Source of the DNA: Deltaproteobacteria bacterium | Lineage (GTDB): Bacteria > Desulfobacterota > Syntrophia > Syntrophales > Smithellaceae | Direction of reading: 5' to 3' | Assembly (NCBI GenBank): GCA_019136325.1 | Contig: JAGVUJ010000223.1 | Location: 1 to 5,542 of the forward strand | Length of the DNA: 5,542 nt | Shown: positions 4,195 through 5,542 of the stretch, piece by piece | Numbering within the stretch: the stretch's first letter is position 1 | How the letters are laid out: each line of letters opens with the position of its first letter | Notes under the pieces: model-generated | What the model was told of the DNA's origin: nothing | What the model saw: only the letters and a program-made list of their open reading frames with translations | Database searches by the model: none | Position numbers and translations under genes: made by a program

Positions 4195-4278
4195 ATGATT
4201 ATGCAACGATGGTTTACCGTAAAAATCTTTCCCTTGTGTCGTTCGATCATACACTCACCAGCGGAGAAACAACCATGA
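4195..4278 (+). CDS. Possible 27-residue leader peptide of the RND operon
   Basis: The ORF begins at ATG 4195, with GGGAG 10 nt upstream, and ends at a TGA (4276-4278) that overlaps the adaptor ATG (4275-4277) as ATGA. The peptide starts MIMQRWFTVKIFPL and ends SPAEKQP, with net positive charge and one Cys. ATGA overlap is typical of translational coupling, so its translation could raise or gate adaptor expression. It has no homology I can recognise, and a 27-codon ORF can arise by chance. This is low-confidence. Confidence 0.3.
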   Translation: MIMQRWFTVKIFPLCRSIIHSPAEKQP

Positions 4279-5369
4279 AAAATCAAAATCGTTTAAGATG
4301 GATAATCGCTTTTTTACTGACTGCAATTATTTTCTTCATATTCGTCACCACCGGATGCAGCGATAAAAAAGACGATGCTGTCCGGTGTCCGCAGATCTCC
4401 GGTGTGAAGATCGACCCGGTTACCGTATCGACCGTTGATGATATTTCTGAGGTGACCGGGACCGTCCGTTCAAACCAAACCAGCCTGGTGGCAAGCCGGG
4501 TAATGGGGGTAGTGACGTCTGTTAACGTGAAGGAAGGAGACTTCATTCAGAAAGGGCAATTACTCATCACCATTGATGACCGGGATGCAGAGCAGCGGTT
4601 ACGCGCTGCCAATATGTCGGCAGAAGCGGCAAAACAAAGTCAGGCCCTGGCGGAAAAAACCTGGCAGCGGTATAAAAAGCTTTATGATGAAGAGGTCGTT
4701 TCTCAGCAGGAAATGGACCGGATAGATACCCAGAAGAAACTTGCTGATGCCGAATATCATCGGGTCAGGGCCATGGCGGACGAAGCGGCAACCTACCTGT
4801 CTTTTACCAAAGTGACCGCGCCGGTTGCCGGGAGAATCACGGAAAAACGGATTGAAGCCGGCAGCACGGCCACGCCTGGCATGCCGCTTCTGGTTGTTGA
4901 AGGCGGAGGCAACTCCTACATTGAAATTTCGATTGATGCCGGTGTCGGTCCCGCGGTCAAAACCGGCATGCCCGTGGAGGCGGAAGTGGATACCATGCCC
5001 CGTCCGCTGGCCGGAATCATCAAAGAAGTTTTTCCCGCGGTTGATCCGGCGTCCCGCACGTTTACCGCCAAAATAGGCTTTAAAAACGAAAATCCCCGCA
5101 GCGGGTTATTTGCCCGCGTGCGCATTCCCATCGGTAAAAAAGAAGCAATCCTTATTCCCGAGCGGGCTGTGGTTCGCAAAGGTCAGTTGACGGGTGTATA
5201 TGCGGTTGATGATCAGGGACTGGTGACGTACCGTCTTGTCCGTACCGGCAAGTCATTTGCGGCCGGCACGGAAATTCTTTCCGGCCTGAAGACCGGCGAC
5301 CGGATTATTACCGACGGTGTGGGAAAGGTTGTTGACGGCGGCATGATCTCAGGAGAAAAGATGAAATGA
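4275..5369 (+). CDS. RND efflux periplasmic adaptor (HlyD/AcrA family), lipoprotein
   Basis: 364 residues. A membrane-fusion protein linking an RND inner-membrane pump to an outer-membrane channel. The N-terminal hydrophobic stretch about 9-24 ends in FVTTGC, a lipobox-like site that would acylate C28 and anchor it in the periplasm; T at -3 is less usual than L. Lipoyl half-motifs are at about 70-101 ([21 protein letters not shown]) and 177-209 ([15 protein letters not shown]), flanking an alpha-helical hairpin of about 102-176 rich in Ala/Gln/Glu. A beta-barrel (about 214-290) and membrane-proximal domain (PERAVV, 295-300; [12 protein letters not shown]) follow. Start: ATG 4275 has GGAG at 8 nt; an in-frame ATG at 4209 would place 22 non-signal residues before the signal peptide. 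ATGA overlap with the permease indicates one operon. Substrate unknown. Confidence 0.93.
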   Translation: MKNQNRLRWIIAFLLTAIIFFIFVTTGCSDKKDDAVRCPQISGVKIDPVTVSTVDDISEVTGTVRSNQTSLVASRVMGVVTSVNVKEGDFIQKGQLLITIDDRDAEQRLRAANMSAEAAKQSQALAEKTWQRYKKLYDEEVVSQQEMDRIDTQKKLADAEYHRVRAMADEAATYLSFTKVTAPVAGRITEKRIEAGSTATPGMPLLVVEGGGNSYIEISIDAGVGPAVKTGMPVEAEVDTMPRPLAGIIKEVFPAVDPASRTFTAKIGFKNENPRSGLFARVRIPIGKKEAILIPERAVVRKGQLTGVYAVDDQGLVTYRLVRTGKSFAAGTEILSGLKTGDRIITDGVGKVVDGGMISGEKMK

Positions 5370-5542
5370 CGGGAATCGGAATTTCCGGGAAAATTGCCAA
5401 AGCCTTCATCAAATCGAAATTGACGCCATTGCTGGTTGTTGCCGCGTTGTTTCTCGGCATATTCGCCGTTCTCGTCACGCCCCGCGAAGAAGAGCCGCAG
5501 ATTGTCGTTCCTATGATTGACGTTTTTGTCAACTATCCCGGC
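5366..5542 (+). CDS. RND efflux inner-membrane permease (AcrB-like), N-terminus only
   Basis: 59 codons to the window edge. The ATG overlaps the adaptor stop as ATGA, with AGGAG at 10 nt (5351-5355). A cytoplasmic lead ([19 protein letters not shown]) precedes the first transmembrane helix, [19 protein letters not shown], followed by [19 protein letters not shown]. This is the very conserved RND pattern of TM1 followed by the porter-domain strand ending in 'YPG'. The proton-relay Asp/Lys residues of TM4 and TM10 are beyond the window. The N-terminus is longer than AcrB's and resembles those of RND subunits in delta-proteobacteria. Together with the upstream adaptor it forms a proton-driven exporter; an outer-membrane factor is not seen here. 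Confidence 0.92.
   Translation, partial: MTGIGISGKIAKAFIKSKLTPLLVVAALFLGIFAVLVTPREEEPQIVVPMIDVFVNYPG

Noticed and set aside
3898..4254. 118-codon minus-strand ORF across the thioredoxin end and downstream gap
   Set aside because: It runs antisense to the candidate small gene and a promoter, with no domain and no Shine-Dalgarno seen.
4209..4274. ATG 4209 as the start of the RND adaptor
   Set aside because: It would put 22 residues in front of the lipoprotein signal peptide, and ATG 4275 has its own GGAG.

Overview
The window looks like chromosomal DNA of an anaerobic delta-proteobacterium (Desulfobacterota; sulfate-reducing or syntrophic lineages fit best). The reasons are the gene combination UPF0251/DUF134, NifX-like, TrmO, FmdB and Mrp with an N-terminal Cys motif, an FNR-type site, a probable selenocysteine-encoding gene, and moderate GC (judged by eye). 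The assignment is inferred from gene content only; there is no rRNA or other marker. I see no insertion sequence, CRISPR array, tRNA or phage gene.

Left half (1-2746, minus strand): one operon transcribed right to left. A textbook promoter (TTGACA, 17 nt, TATAAT; 2746-2718) overlaps a palindromic operator-like element. The order is UPF0251/DUF134 HTH protein, NifX/NifB-C-like cofactor-binding protein, TrmO-type tRNA methyltransferase, FmdB-type zinc-ribbon protein, Mrp/Nbp35 ATPase, and the first 18 codons of a probable metallo-beta-lactamase-fold protein. Cys and His clusters recur across the set, which suggests metal or Fe-S cofactor handling. The UPF0251 protein is the obvious candidate to bind the operator.

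Centre (2767-4117): a Crp/Fnr-family regulator (minus) diverges from a thioredoxin gene (plus). Between them is a perfect FNR-type box, TTGAT-N4-ATCAA. It sits exactly 41.5 bp upstream of the start site predicted from a TATTAA -10 hexamer, the geometry of class II activation. The regulator's recognition helix carries the E-x2-S-R residues that read TTGAT in FNR. Downstream of thioredoxin, after a GC-rich hairpin, is a small single-span membrane protein gene with an excellent ribosome binding site. Its first in-frame TGA is followed at 11 nt by a hairpin with a GGUC-containing loop, the layout of the E. coli fdhF SECIS. Read through as selenocysteine, it gives a 47-residue membrane-anchored protein with a Sec-x4-Cys pair and a C-terminal Cys. 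This is the most novel candidate in the window.

Right part (4123-5542, plus): a second good promoter (TGGACA, 17 nt, TATAAA) leads through a 5' UTR of about 120 nt, containing a possible 27-codon leader ORF that overlaps the next start, into a lipoprotein RND adaptor. This overlaps by ATGA the start of an RND inner-membrane permease, cut by the window edge. This is a tripartite-efflux operon. Nothing here shows its substrate.
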